Shown in pieces: positions 43,871 to 52,327 of a DNA stretch of 64,000 nt. Position numbers and translations under genes: made by a program. This DNA is from Priestia aryabhattai (GTDB lineage: Bacteria; Bacillota; Bacilli; Bacillales; Bacillaceae_H): NCBI RefSeq assembly GCF_023715685.1, contig NZ_JAMBOQ010000002.1:930001-994000 (forward strand). The letters are read 5' to 3'. The stretch's first letter is position 1. Each line of letters starts with the position of its first letter. The notes under the pieces are model-generated. The model made no database searches. It saw nothing but the letters and a program-made list of their open reading frames with translations, and was not told the origin of the DNA.

Positions 43871-43978
43871 ATGTTTGATAATGATTACGTAGTTAAAACA
43901 ATTCATGATTTACATGTAAAGCGTACAGAAAGTAAATTAAAAATCTTCTTAACTTATTATTTTTGCCATAAAAGATAA
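43871..43978 (+). CDS. Possible 35-residue peptide
   Basis: GAGGTG lies 6 nt before the ATG. Starts MFDNDYVVKTIHDLHVKRTE; no known relative. The stretch 43738-44077 otherwise has no gene. Confidence 0.35.
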   Translation: MFDNDYVVKTIHDLHVKRTESKLKIFLTYYFCHKR

Positions 43979-44077
43979 GACGTGTTTATAGACGGTAATA
44001 TATAGTCAGTTATTACTTGAAATTTTTCATACGAAGAAAACAGGTTGAGACAATTCACAAAGAGTTTGATAGAAGTA

Positions 44078-44112
44078 AAAAGGAACAGTGGTTAATCCGC
44101 TGTTCCCTTTTA
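44078..44112. terminator. Terminator of the MocR-like gene
   Basis: AAAAGGAACAG-GG/CC-CTGTTCCCTTTT, 5-nt loop, on the minus strand ends in T-rich DNA. Confidence 0.85.
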
Positions 44113-45546
44113 CTATACTTGCAATTCCCAAATAAGTTCAGCAAGAATTTCAATGCTTCTATCGATATCTGGTAAAGAGGCATAGGCGTAAGAAAGCCGA
44201 AGATAACTGCCGGTTTCTTGCGCATAGATACTTCCAGAATTAAGCAATATTCCTTTTTTTAAAGCACGAGAGTATAAAGATTTCATTGAAATAGAAGGTT
44301 GGATATGCACCCATATAAAAAAGCCTCCTTCAGGGTTCGTCCATGTTGCTAAATCTCCTACGTATGTTTTTAAAGCATTCAGCATAACTTTTCTTCTTGT
44401 TCGCAATTCGGTTCGTACAGTTTCCATATGCTGTTGATATAAGCCATTTTCAAACCATTCTGCTGCCACTCTTTGAGATAATGAGCTAGATCCATAATCT
44501 GTTTGCATTTTAATATCTGCCAAACGCTCAATGACTGGTTCTGGGCCGACTATCCATCCGATACGTAACCCCGGGCTTAATGTTTTAGAAAGACTACTAA
44601 CATATAACACGTGTCCATTTTTATCTAAAGCCTTTAATGGCAAAGGAGGTCGTTCATTTAGCCATAATTCGCGGTATAAATCATCTTCAATAATAGGAAG
44701 CTGATGTTCCTCACACTCTTTCAACAAATCGTGACGCCTTTTTTGAGACATTAATGTTCCCGTCGGGTTATGGAAACATGGATTTGTATATAAAATAGCT
44801 TGCCCTTCTTGAGGGTCGGCACGTTTTAAAGCTGTTACTTTTATTCCTTCCTCATCCATAGAAAGACCTTTGAGTTTCATTCCGGCTGATTGAAATACAT
44901 GTAAGGAGTATAGATAAGAAGGTTTTTCTAACAAAACCGAAGAGTTCTTTTGCAACAGTCCAATCGAAATAAGCTGAAGAGCTTGAAGAGCGCCGGAAAC
45001 AATTAAAATAGAATCTGGAGAAGCTTCAATTCCCATCGTTTTCATGTATATACTTAACTCTTTCCGCAAAGGAAAATACCCCTTTGGTTCTTCGTATCCG
45101 AGAACCTCCATATTTTCTGCTACTTTTTTCACGGCATATTTCATTTTGTTTTTAGGAAATATGTCAGGTGAAAGCTCTCCTTTGCTTAATTGAATAAGGT
45201 TGGAATTAAATTCGGATTCATTAATATCTTGTACCATTGCTTGACTCGGACGATGCATACCTGATTTCACATGAACATTCCAATCGGGCGGATTCGTAGC
45301 CAAAAGTGTCCACGTATTATTTATAACAATTGTTCCCCTTCCCATCTTACCTTCAATTAAACCGTCCGCTGTTAATTCCTCTAATGCCGTGATGACCGTA
45401 CTTCGATTAACGTCGAACATAGCTGCAAGCTTTCGCTGACTAGGAATTTTACTTCCAATCGGCCATTCTCCACGGGCGATTTTCCCCTTCATAAAATCAA
45501 TAATTTGCTTGTATTTTGGATAACTTGAACTGTTCTCTTGATTCAT
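44113..45546 (-). CDS. MocR-type PLP-dependent transcriptional regulator
   Basis: 477 residues: an N-terminal GntR winged helix (about 8-75, PKYKQIIDFMKGKIARGEWP, RKLAAMFDVNRSTVITALEEL) fused to an aminotransferase fold I domain (about 110-477) with YTNPCFHNPTG, IIEDDLYREL and the PLP lysine in SSLSKTLSPGLRIGWIVG. MocR proteins sense amines or amino acids through PLP. It is divergent from an EamA exporter gene, and the space between contains three direct repeats, the usual MocR operator layout, so it very likely controls that exporter. Confidence 0.92.
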   Translation of the reverse strand: MNQENSSSYPKYKQIIDFMKGKIARGEWPIGSKIPSQRKLAAMFDVNRSTVITALEELTADGLIEGKMGRGTIVINNTWTLLATNPPDWNVHVKSGMHRPSQAMVQDINESEFNSNLIQLSKGELSPDIFPKNKMKYAVKKVAENMEVLGYEEPKGYFPLRKELSIYMKTMGIEASPDSILIVSGALQALQLISIGLLQKNSSVLLEKPSYLYSLHVFQSAGMKLKGLSMDEEGIKVTALKRADPQEGQAILYTNPCFHNPTGTLMSQKRRHDLLKECEEHQLPIIEDDLYRELWLNERPPLPLKALDKNGHVLYVSSLSKTLSPGLRIGWIVGPEPVIERLADIKMQTDYGSSSLSQRVAAEWFENGLYQQHMETVRTELRTRRKVMLNALKTYVGDLATWTNPEGGFFIWVHIQPSISMKSLYSRALKKGILLNSGSIYAQETGSYLRLSYAYASLPDIDRSIEILAELIWELQV

Positions 45547-45564
45547 ACGTTTACTCCTATTTTT

Positions 45565-45655
45565 AAAGTGGTTGGGTTAATTGCTTTTAAACTGGTTGAA
45601 GACATTTTATCAAATGTTTATTAACATGGGAACAACGATAGAAACTGGTTGGGTT
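45565..45655. promoter_or_regulatory. Three direct repeats between mocR-like and eamA genes
   Basis: AAAGTGGTTGGGTT (45565-45578), AAACTGGTTGAA (45589-45600) and AAACTGGTTGGGTT (45642-45655), all in the same direction. MocR regulators such as GabR bind direct repeats, so this is the likely operator for both divergent genes. Confidence 0.65.
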
Positions 45656-45682
45656 CAAAATAAAAAATGGAGATGAATAGGC

Positions 45683-46582
45683 ATGAAATTAACGTTTAGT
45701 CTTGTGTTCTTACATATACTGATGATTAGCTTATGGGCTTCTGCATTTCCAGTTATTCAAATAGGACTGGAATCGTTTTCTCCTCAGCACCTCGCTTTTG
45801 TTCGGTTAAGTATTGCTTCTGTAGTGCTATTAGTTATTGCAATAGCCACACGCATGCGCTTGCCTGATATAAAAGATATTCCACTTCTTTTAGTGCTCGG
45901 TTTTTTAGGTTTCACAGTATATCACACGGCATTAAACATTGGAGAAAAAACAGTGAGTGCGGGTATTGCGAGTTTACTTGTCTCGACTACTCCTATTTTT
46001 TCCTCTTTTTTAGCTATTTTCTTTTTTCATGAGGAGTTCGGAAAAAGAAAATGGGTTGGATCGGCAGTAAGCTTTGCAGGTGTAGCGCTTTTAACCTTCA
46101 GCAAAGAGAATTTTGTACACTCAGTTAATGGAATCTTACTGATTCTACTAGCTGCTCTTGCAGAAAGCATCTATATAGTATGTCAAAAAAATTTATTAAA
46201 AAAGTATGGTTTCCTTTCTTTTGTGACGTACAGTATTTGGGGAGCTACAATTTCTATGCTTGTTTTCTTACCAGGGTTAGAAACAGAACTTGCACATATC
46301 TCTGTCAGATCAGCGATAAGCGTGATATATTTAGGATTATTTCCAACCGTTATTCCCTATATGGTACTCGCCTATCTGACATCGCGTATAGGTTCTGCTG
46401 AAGCTGCCATTTCTCTTTACTTAACTCCCGCGCTGTCATTTTTCTTAGCGTGGCTACTTTTAAAAGATATTCCGAGTGTAGTGTCCATTGTTGGAAGCAT
46501 CATTACATTATGCGGCGTGTTGCTTACACATAGTAAAATACGAGTACCGGTAAAAAAGACAAGGTGTACAATACAAAAATAA
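45683..46582 (+). CDS. EamA/DMT superfamily exporter
   Basis: 299 residues with ten hydrophobic helices in two EamA repeats (about 5-135 and 147-285). Typical motifs: ASAFPVIQIGLESFSPQHLAFVRL near the start, HTALNIGEKTVSAGIASLLVSTTPIF, and LTPALSFFLAWLLLKDIPS. Probably an amino acid or metabolite exporter. Divergent from the MocR-type regulator, the usual pairing. SD TGGAGATGAATAGGC. Confidence 0.9.
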   Translation: MKLTFSLVFLHILMISLWASAFPVIQIGLESFSPQHLAFVRLSIASVVLLVIAIATRMRLPDIKDIPLLLVLGFLGFTVYHTALNIGEKTVSAGIASLLVSTTPIFSSFLAIFFFHEEFGKRKWVGSAVSFAGVALLTFSKENFVHSVNGILLILLAALAESIYIVCQKNLLKKYGFLSFVTYSIWGATISMLVFLPGLETELAHISVRSAISVIYLGLFPTVIPYMVLAYLTSRIGSAEAAISLYLTPALSFFLAWLLLKDIPSVVSIVGSIITLCGVLLTHSKIRVPVKKTRCTIQK

Positions 46583-46680
46583 TTTACGTTTTTAAGAAAT
46601 TCTCTTAGTTGCTATGGTTTTTATTTATATATTTTATTTAGAACATACTTTAATTTCTTCTTTTTGCAGTTTAATTAATG

Positions 46681-46736
46681 TAAAAAAGCTCCTTTCTTTA
46701 AATCTCAAACCAAGATTTAAAGAAAGGAGCTTTTTT
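46681..46736. terminator. Long perfect bidirectional terminator
   Basis: A stem of over 20 bp (AAGCTCCTTTCTTTAAATCT and complement) with a 7-nt loop between convergent genes. Confidence 0.95.
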
Positions 46737-46965
46737 ATGTAGTTTCTAATTCTGCTTTTATTTTTCCAGCCACTGCTTGAGTCAGTCGCTGAAGATCATA
46801 AATATCTTCTCCTGAAAGTACTACATGTCCGTTTAAAACATGATTATGTTTATATAATCGATATGTCACTTCAATACTTTTTATCGCGCGTTCTACTTCA
46901 TCATTCACCATAATGCTTTCGTAGTGATAGGATAGTGTTTCAATTCGAATCTGCGTATTTTTCAT
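46735..46965 (-). CDS. Small hypothetical protein, 76 residues
   Basis: Alpha/beta-looking soluble protein (TQIRIETLSYHYESI, EVTYRLYKHNHVLNGHVVL, DLQRLTQAVAGKIKAELE). SD GGAGGGTG 8 nt before the ATG. Unrecognised. Confidence 0.6.
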   Translation of the reverse strand: MKNTQIRIETLSYHYESIMVNDEVERAIKSIEVTYRLYKHNHVLNGHVVLSGEDIYDLQRLTQAVAGKIKAELETT

Positions 46966-47054
46966 ATTTATTCACCCTCCATGAGCTGTTCACTAAAAAT
47001 ATGACTGCTACAGGCGAACTATACATAGAACCTTTCTTGTTAACACCTATTTTG

Positions 47055-48353
47055 TTATTTGTAGTACCAACCTTTTTTATCTAAAAACTGCTTAACTTTT
47101 ACAAAATCAAGTCCAGCTGCTGTGAGTTCAGCTGATGGATTACCTATTGCATGTACATTTAATTCACTGTTAATTCCTTCATTTTTTAAGAAAGCACGGA
47201 ACTCCGCTTCCATGTCTTTACTTAACCCACCTGTTTTAATTGTAACTGAGATAGGTTCCACGTCCTTCATTTGCACAAATCCACCTGGAACAGCCCATGC
47301 TGCATACGTATAGCCGTATACGCTAAATACCGTATCTTTTTTTATTGTTCTAAAATTCTCTGTTAGATTCGCATACTTGTAGACCCCAATATCCTTTTTT
47401 GCTTTTACTTGGAAATAATATTTATCGCCCAGTGAAGTAACTTTTGGCAATGATTCTTCTTTAAGATTACTTACACCCTTAAGCAATTCCATAATTTTAG
47501 CTAATGTTTTTTCATCAGCTTTTCCAGTTGACGTTAATCCATACTTTTCTTGAAAGGCTTTAACAGCTCCAACTGTTTCATCCCCATATTGACCATAGGT
47601 TCCTTGTTGAGAAAGTTCAAATCCTAATTTAGTTAAATTTTGCTGCAGTTCTTTTACGACTAGGCCGATATCACCTTGCTGTAATTGTGCTGATGGCTTA
47701 TTATTTTCCACCACCGTAACACCTGTATTAATACTATTAAAGAAATCCGGATCCATTTCATTGATATCAACATTGCCTTTAATCCCGTTTATTTTTCCTT
47801 GATCTGTATATTGGAACATAGCCCATCTATTCCAGATTGCTGTATCACCTGGGTTAGCAAATCCTTTAGAACGGTTACTTCCACTGTAACGGGCTACCCA
47901 TAACGGATATTTTGCTACAGCGCTTGTAAAATTGGATTTAATAAAACTATATCCCGTGTAAAGAATAGGTGTGATGCTTGTTTTCTTTTCAATATACCCC
48001 ATCCACCTAACTGCAAAGGCTGTGACCTGCGCTTTTGTTTTCCCTTTATTTTCTTCCAAATCTAAGCAATGAGGCAAATCAACCTTCCTGCTGCCCAATT
48101 TATTTAAAAAGAAATTAACTTCTGCAATAGGATCATTATCAGCATGAGCAAAGTGATAAAAGCCTACACGTAAACCTACATTTTTTGCTCCTATATAATT
48201 ATTGTATGATTTTTTATCTAAGAAGGTTGTGCCTTCTGTTAATTTAATATACGCGCCTTTTACACCATCCGACGCCACTTTTGCCCAATCAATTGTTCCA
48301 TTGTGATGAGAAACATCAATGACCTTAATATTTTGATTATTACGGTTTTGCAT
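47055..48353 (-). CDS. GH25 lysozyme (phage-type endolysin)
   Basis: 432 residues. N-terminal GH25 muramidase (about 8-200): VIDVSHHNGTIDW (catalytic-site Asp), YHFAHADND, HCLDLEENKG (Asp/Glu pair) and DINEM. Then a PG_binding_1 domain (about 220-285, GDIGLVVKELQQNLTKLGF, GAVKAFQEKYGL), an SH3-like segment (about 305-370) and a C-terminal repeat-like tail. No signal peptide, as in endolysins released by a holin; no holin gene is seen nearby. ATG at 48353 follows AAGGAGTG. Probably of prophage origin. Confidence 0.88.
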   Translation of the reverse strand: MQNRNNQNIKVIDVSHHNGTIDWAKVASDGVKGAYIKLTEGTTFLDKKSYNNYIGAKNVGLRVGFYHFAHADNDPIAEVNFFLNKLGSRKVDLPHCLDLEENKGKTKAQVTAFAVRWMGYIEKKTSITPILYTGYSFIKSNFTSAVAKYPLWVARYSGSNRSKGFANPGDTAIWNRWAMFQYTDQGKINGIKGNVDINEMDPDFFNSINTGVTVVENNKPSAQLQQGDIGLVVKELQQNLTKLGFELSQQGTYGQYGDETVGAVKAFQEKYGLTSTGKADEKTLAKIMELLKGVSNLKEESLPKVTSLGDKYYFQVKAKKDIGVYKYANLTENFRTIKKDTVFSVYGYTYAAWAVPGGFVQMKDVEPISVTIKTGGLSKDMEAEFRAFLKNEGINSELNVHAIGNPSAELTAAGLDFVKVKQFLDKKGWYYK

Positions 48354-48374
48354 TGCTATCACTCCTTCATACAA

Positions 48375-48896
48375 ACTATGAATAAAAAAAGAAAGGGCAA
48401 CTGATACAGGCCTAGTAAATAGATTTTAGGCTTTATAAAAACCTTACAATAAGAAGGGGTTTTGGCAGCATTCCCTTATTAAAAGAAATGAATTTGTGGA
48501 ATTTTATAAAGTTAGGAGAGCTATATTCGTTTATACTAATAAGATAAATCTTATATTTCACATGCTTATGATGTGTATTAAATCATAAGTGTTTGATGTT
48601 TAATGACCTTAAAAAGACTAGTTATTTTATACTGGTATGCAATGATTAATTACTAATTTGTGGTCATTTATGTGGTCAGTGGTCAATTTTTATTGGCCAC
48701 TTTCTTTTATACAACTAGCACCTGTATTATAGATTTTGTTAGCATGTGCAGCAATTAAATAAATACATAAGCTATAATTATTTTTGTCAATCAACTAATA
48801 CTTTTCTTACGTATATTTTAAATATTTCCTTTCTCATAAAAAGAAAAGCCCCTTATAAATATAAGAAGCTTCTCTTTTATTGTTTTTTCTTATTCA
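48375..48896. other. Gene-free stretch with two hairpins
   Basis: No supported ORF. AGTGGTCAAT/ATTGGCCACT with a T-rich tail lies at 48678-48709, and GTGGTC motifs are repeated just before it. A second hairpin (48838-48882) belongs to the following minus-strand gene. Confidence 0.4.
48838..48882 (-). terminator. Terminator of the GlsB-like gene
   Basis: Imperfect AAAAGA-AAGC-CTTAT/ATAAG-GCTT-TCTTTT hairpin just after the stop on the minus strand. Confidence 0.6.
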
Positions 48897-49163
48897 TTAT
48901 GCATGGCTACGATTGCCAGGACGTATTCTTCTCATAATAAAACTTACAATTAACACTAAAATAATGGAACCGATAATAGCAGGTATAATAGCAAATCCAC
49001 CAATGTCCGGTCCCCAGTCTCCAAGGGTTATTCCGCCTAACCACGCTCCAATAAAACCCGCAATAATATTTCCAATAATACCTCCTGGAATATTACGCCT
49101 TGTAATTAAACCTGCTAACCAACCAATAATGCCTCCAACAACTAGCATCCATATGAATGACAT
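48897..49163 (-). CDS. GlsB/YeaQ/YmgE family membrane protein
   Basis: 88 residues, three glycine-rich transmembrane helices: MSFIWMLVVGGIIGWLAGLI, GGIIGNIIAGFIGAWLGG, and IIPAIIGSIILVLIVSFI. Known as transglycosylase-associated or general-stress membrane proteins; exact role unknown. SD AAAAAGGAGG. Often under general stress control in Bacilli, but I could not define a SigB promoter. Confidence 0.88.
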   Translation of the reverse strand: MSFIWMLVVGGIIGWLAGLITRRNIPGGIIGNIIAGFIGAWLGGITLGDWGPDIGGFAIIPAIIGSIILVLIVSFIMRRIRPGNRSHA

Positions 49164-49380
49164 AAATTATAACCTCCTTTTTAAAATTACATCCCTTATT
49201 TTCCCCAAAAAAAGAGCTAAGTTATTCGCGAAGATTCTGTCTCTCATAGTTTCTACCTACGTTAACTTCTCGTGGATTGAATCAAGAAGAGTTTGTTGCA
49301 TTTTTATAATTAAATGTCAAAAACCTAAGAATTTCATAAAATATTATAAATTTTGAATTCCTTTATTTGGAGATGGTGTT

Positions 49381-49716
49381 ATGGCACGATCAATTGACAT
49401 ATCAATCCACAAACATCAATTAAGACTTTTTGATGGTAATAGGTTGATGAAAGTTTACTCTATTGGTGTTGGCAAAATGTTAACTCCAACACCTTCAGGA
49501 ACATATATAATTATTAATAAAGCATACAATCTGGGAGGCTTTATCGGAGCTTTTTGGATGGGTTTATCGAAGCCTCATTACGGAATACATGGAACAAGCA
49601 ATCCAGCTTCTATTGGTAAGAACGTGTCACATGGCTGCACTAGAATGCATAATCATGATGTTATAAAATTATCACCGATGGTTCCTATTGGAACACATGT
49701 CTCTATCCATAAATGA
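49381..49716 (+). CDS. Minimal YkuD L,D-transpeptidase
   Basis: 111 residues, essentially only the YkuD catalytic domain. Active site HGTSNPASIGKNVSHGCTRM (about 73-92) with the His and the nucleophilic Cys in SHGCTR. It has no signal peptide or LysM, so it may act from lysed cells, in the spore, or by an unusual route. The family cross-links peptidoglycan 3-3. SD TTTGGAGATGG. Confidence 0.85.
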   Translation: MARSIDISIHKHQLRLFDGNRLMKVYSIGVGKMLTPTPSGTYIIINKAYNLGGFIGAFWMGLSKPHYGIHGTSNPASIGKNVSHGCTRMHNHDVIKLSPMVPIGTHVSIHK

Positions 49717-49799
49717 GGTTCTAAATCAGAAGTGTAACGATAATATAGATAAATGTTTATGTAACAAATATTTTGTAAAAGAATTAGACGTAGAAACAA

Positions 49800-49985
49800 A
49801 GAAAGCCCCCACTCAAATGAGTGGAGGGCTCGCCTTTTCTGATGTCAAACAGAAAAGGATTTGCTAAGGGGATTGTTTGTTATCTGGGAGGATAACAAAT
49901 GTAAATCTACTTGACAATACGGTCAAGAGAGTAAGAATAAGGTAGTAAGTTAACGGCAACTATAAGCTACCATTAATTAAAAGTT
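49800..49985 (-). ncRNA. Candidate structured small RNA with C-rich loop
   Basis: Read on the minus strand from about 49985: GGTAG...CTACC, CTTGAC/GTCAAG (49910-49927), TTTGTTATC/GATAACAAA with loop CTCCCA (about 49879-49902), CCTTTTCTG/CAGAAAAGG (49834-49859), then AGCCC-CCACTCA/TGAGTGG-GGGCT followed by TTTCTTTG (49800-49831), a terminator. The CCTCCC in the third stem-loop could pair with SD sequences, as in RsaE/RoxS- or FsrA-like sRNAs. No ORF covers it. The direction is not certain. Confidence 0.4.
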
Positions 49986-50020
49986 TACTCCTCTAAAATA
50001 CACATGTCCACAATGTTGCT

Positions 50021-50053
50021 TCAGATGTTCTTCTCCATACCACAATTCGTACA
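50021..50053 (-). pseudogene. C-terminal scrap of a zinc-ribbon protein
   Basis: Eleven codons read G-CTNCGMEKNI-stop, nearly identical to the end (CTNCGMKKNI) of the intact zinc-ribbon protein at 51193-51375. Preceded by a stop. Confidence 0.55.
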
Positions 50054-50128
50054 TCCCTAATAATAATTTAATACATATTAAATGTATAATTTGGTAATAA
50101 CTAGAACAAATGCTATAAGGAGAATTTC

Positions 50129-50577
50129 ATGTTGATTTTTGTATATATTTTTTTCATAACCCTTAACTTTGTTTCCTATTTTGTTCCCAAAAGATTATAC
50201 AAAATCGAACTTTACTCTACCACCCTTTTTGGTATTATTGCAGATCTTATACTTGATTTACATTACAAGCTGTATGTTTATTTTGATGGAGGATTCCAAT
50301 GGATGGGTTTGTTAGGAGAATTCTTGTGCTTTATACCAATAAGCATATTATTTTTGAATTATTATCCGTTATATAAACCACATAAGAATCAAATATTTTA
50401 CAAACTTAGTTGGTCAGTAATCTCAACCTTGTTAGAATGGTTAATATTAAAAACTGATTTTTTTATGAAGACGGATGGAAACTTTGGTATTCAGCGGTAG
50501 CCTATCCAATTATATTTTTAATTCTTGTTATTAACCTGAAATTTGTTAAGGAACTCCTTAAGCAAGCCTCCTGTTGA
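50129..50577 (+). pseudogene. CBO0543-family membrane protein, frameshifted
   Basis: Four to five hydrophobic helices with DLHYKLYVYFDGGFQWMGLL and ISILFLNYYPLYKP, typical of the CBO0543 family. At 50458-50464 a run of seven T should be eight; restoring it gives DFFYEDGWKLWYSAVAYPII and LILVINLKFVKELLKQ, stop at 50575-50577 (149 residues). As written the frame stops at 50500. Followed by a second, intact family member. Confidence 0.7.
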
Positions 50578-50637
50578 GCTCTACCAAGAAATCATTAACA
50601 AACAAGAATTTTATAAAAATAGAAATGGAGAAATGTC

Positions 50638-51147
50638 ATGCGTCTAATTGGATTGTTTTTATGGATCTTTGCGGCTTGGCGTTGGAGTGATTGGAAAAAC
50701 TGGAGGAAGTATCATTCCACAATTCTATATATGATCATGTTTGCTTTATTGTATGAAGTTCTTACATACAATTATTCATTATGGATATTTAAAGCTACTC
50801 TTATACCGACCCATACTTTAAATAGCCTTTTGGTAACCTTCATAACTTTTCCTTGTTTGGTACTCTTATTTCTTTCGAATTTTCCCGAAGATGTTACTAC
50901 TAAAAAAATTCTACATATCATTTTTTGGATTATTTTATATTCAATAGTTGAGTATTTTTATCATGCTGTTGGTCTATTCAAATATAGCCACGGCTGGAAT
51001 TTTGGATGTTCCATTTTATTTAATTGTATTATGTTTCCTATGTTGCTACTGCATCATAAAAAACCTTTGTTAGCCTATTTCTTGTCCATTCCAATAGCTA
51101 TTTTTTATTTAATCATCTTTAACGTACCTATTAGTAGTATGAAATAA
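50638..51147 (+). CDS. CBO0543-family membrane protein
   Basis: 169 residues, five hydrophobic helices, starting MRLIGLFLWIFAAWRWSDWK and containing TFPCLVLLFLSNFPED and YSIVEYFYHAVGLFKYSHGW. Same family as the frameshifted gene before it, and the two may form an operon. Function of the family is unknown. SD ATGGAGAAATGTC. Confidence 0.7.
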   Translation: MRLIGLFLWIFAAWRWSDWKNWRKYHSTILYMIMFALLYEVLTYNYSLWIFKATLIPTHTLNSLLVTFITFPCLVLLFLSNFPEDVTTKKILHIIFWIILYSIVEYFYHAVGLFKYSHGWNFGCSILFNCIMFPMLLLHHKKPLLAYFLSIPIAIFYLIIFNVPISSMK

Positions 51148-51156
51148 TAACAAATA

Positions 51157-51188
51157 AAAAAGCCTCTCTCATATGAGCGAGGTTTTAT
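51157..51188. terminator. Bidirectional terminator
   Basis: AAAAGCCTC-CTCA/TGAG-GAGGTTTT between convergent genes. Confidence 0.8.
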
Positions 51189-51192
51189 CTTT

Positions 51193-51375
51193 TTAGATAT
51201 TCTTTTTCATCCCACAATTCGTACATTCGCGTAGAAACTTGCCACCACCTACGCTGCTTTTGAATTTAACACTGCCACAGTAATCACATCGGCCAGCGAT
51301 TTTATCCGGTAAATCTTTGTATTCATAAATTTTGTTCAAATCAATATTCTCGTACTTATCTTCTAATTTTTCCAT
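51193..51375 (-). CDS. Small zinc-ribbon protein, 60 residues
   Basis: N-terminal acidic helix (MEKLEDKYENIDLNKIYEY) and a C-terminal zinc ribbon CDYCG-x16-CTNCG. Unknown function. Partial copies of its C-terminus occur at 50021, 57850 and perhaps 54956, so this small gene family has multiplied and decayed in the region. SD GAGGGATCC. Confidence 0.65.
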   Translation of the reverse strand: MEKLEDKYENIDLNKIYEYKDLPDKIAGRCDYCGSVKFKSSVGGGKFLRECTNCGMKKNI

Positions 51376-51522
51376 TATGGATCCCTCACATTCTTATTGC
51401 CTTATTTATATTGCCAAAAATACAGTTATGTAGACATTGGTATTAAAAAACAGATAAAAGAAGGTATTTCGTAAAAGAGCAGGAAATAGTAATTTTATAT
51501 ATTAAAGGCTGGAGGGATGGAT

Positions 51523-51696
51523 ATGCCATACGTCCGTGTAGATTACGCAAAAATAGTCAATGGAGTTAGCTCTCAAGGAAGTGTTATGCTATTAGCACAC
51601 GAAGAAGAACTTGTGAAGGAAGCCAAAATGGAAGCGGCTAAAAAAGAGGGCACAGTAAGTGACAATGTTAAAATATTAGGTTTTAAAGAAATTTAA
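51523..51696 (+). CDS. Small hypothetical protein, 57 residues
   Basis: Starts MPYVRVDYAKIVNGVSSQGS and ends VSDNVKILGFKEI. GGAGG lies 7 nt before the ATG at 51523; its terminator follows the stop directly. Beta-rich start and a central Lys/Glu/Ala helix; unrecognised. Confidence 0.6.
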   Translation: MPYVRVDYAKIVNGVSSQGSVMLLAHEEELVKEAKMEAAKKEGTVSDNVKILGFKEI

Positions 51697-51698
51697 TA

Positions 51699-51731
51699 AA
51701 AAAGCCCCTACTCCTAAGAGCAGGGGCTTTA
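51699..51731. terminator. Terminator
   Basis: AAAGCCCCTACT/AGCAGGGGCTTT, one mismatch, 6-nt loop. Confidence 0.9.
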
Positions 51732-51770
51732 ATCAATAACCTTTAGATTTCAATACAGCTTGTAGTTTAC

Positions 51771-52217
51771 TTATTTCTTAGTAAACCTCACATATTTCGG
51801 TGCAGCTGTGAGGTATGTGCCACTAATTAACTGGTACATATAAGCGGTATTTACTTTGGTTTTATTAACGACTGTGAATACATTGCCTTTTTTAGTTTTT
51901 CTTACTTTTGCATGCCAGTCAGGCTTGTTGTAGTACCACAAATCACCCACTAGTACCTTTACTGTGCCAATAGCTTCTGATTTTGCTGGTGACTGAACAG
52001 TTGTTGGTGTTTTTTGGGGGACTGATTTACTTAGTAAATTAAGAAATTTAGCGACACCAATTGCATGTGCCTGCCCTACCGCTTTTAAAAATTGTTCATT
52101 TTTTAAATATTGAGAGTCTCAGATGAATCGATATATAAATTTTCTGTTAATACAGCAGGTGCATTTGTATTACGTAAAACCGAGTAATTAGCCCCTCTGG
52201 TCATATTCCCATTCAAA
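51771..52217 (-). pseudogene. N-acetylmuramoyl-L-alanine amidase, C-terminal remnant
   Basis: Upstream piece RGANYSVLRNTNAPAVLTEN-LYIDSSE is the Amidase_3 core ending with its catalytic Glu region. One base is lost there; the next frame gives DSQYLKNEQFLKAVGQAHAI and a C-terminal SH3-like region (AIGTVKVLVGDLWYYNKPDW...AAPKYVRFTKK). The catalytic N-terminal half is gone. Phage or cell-wall lytic enzyme remnant. Confidence 0.65.
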
Positions 52218-52236
52218 AATAAAGAAGAAACCTACT

Positions 52237-52273
52237 GAAAAGCCAAAGAATATAAATATTCTTTGGCTTTTTA
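52237..52273. terminator. Terminator of the oxidoreductase pseudogene
   Basis: AAAAGCCAAAGAAT/ATTCTTTGGCTTTT, perfect 14-bp stem. Confidence 0.93.
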
Positions 52274-52327
52274 ATGGGACTAACTTAATATTATTAGTCT
52301 ACATTTTATAAAGAATATTCCTGACTT

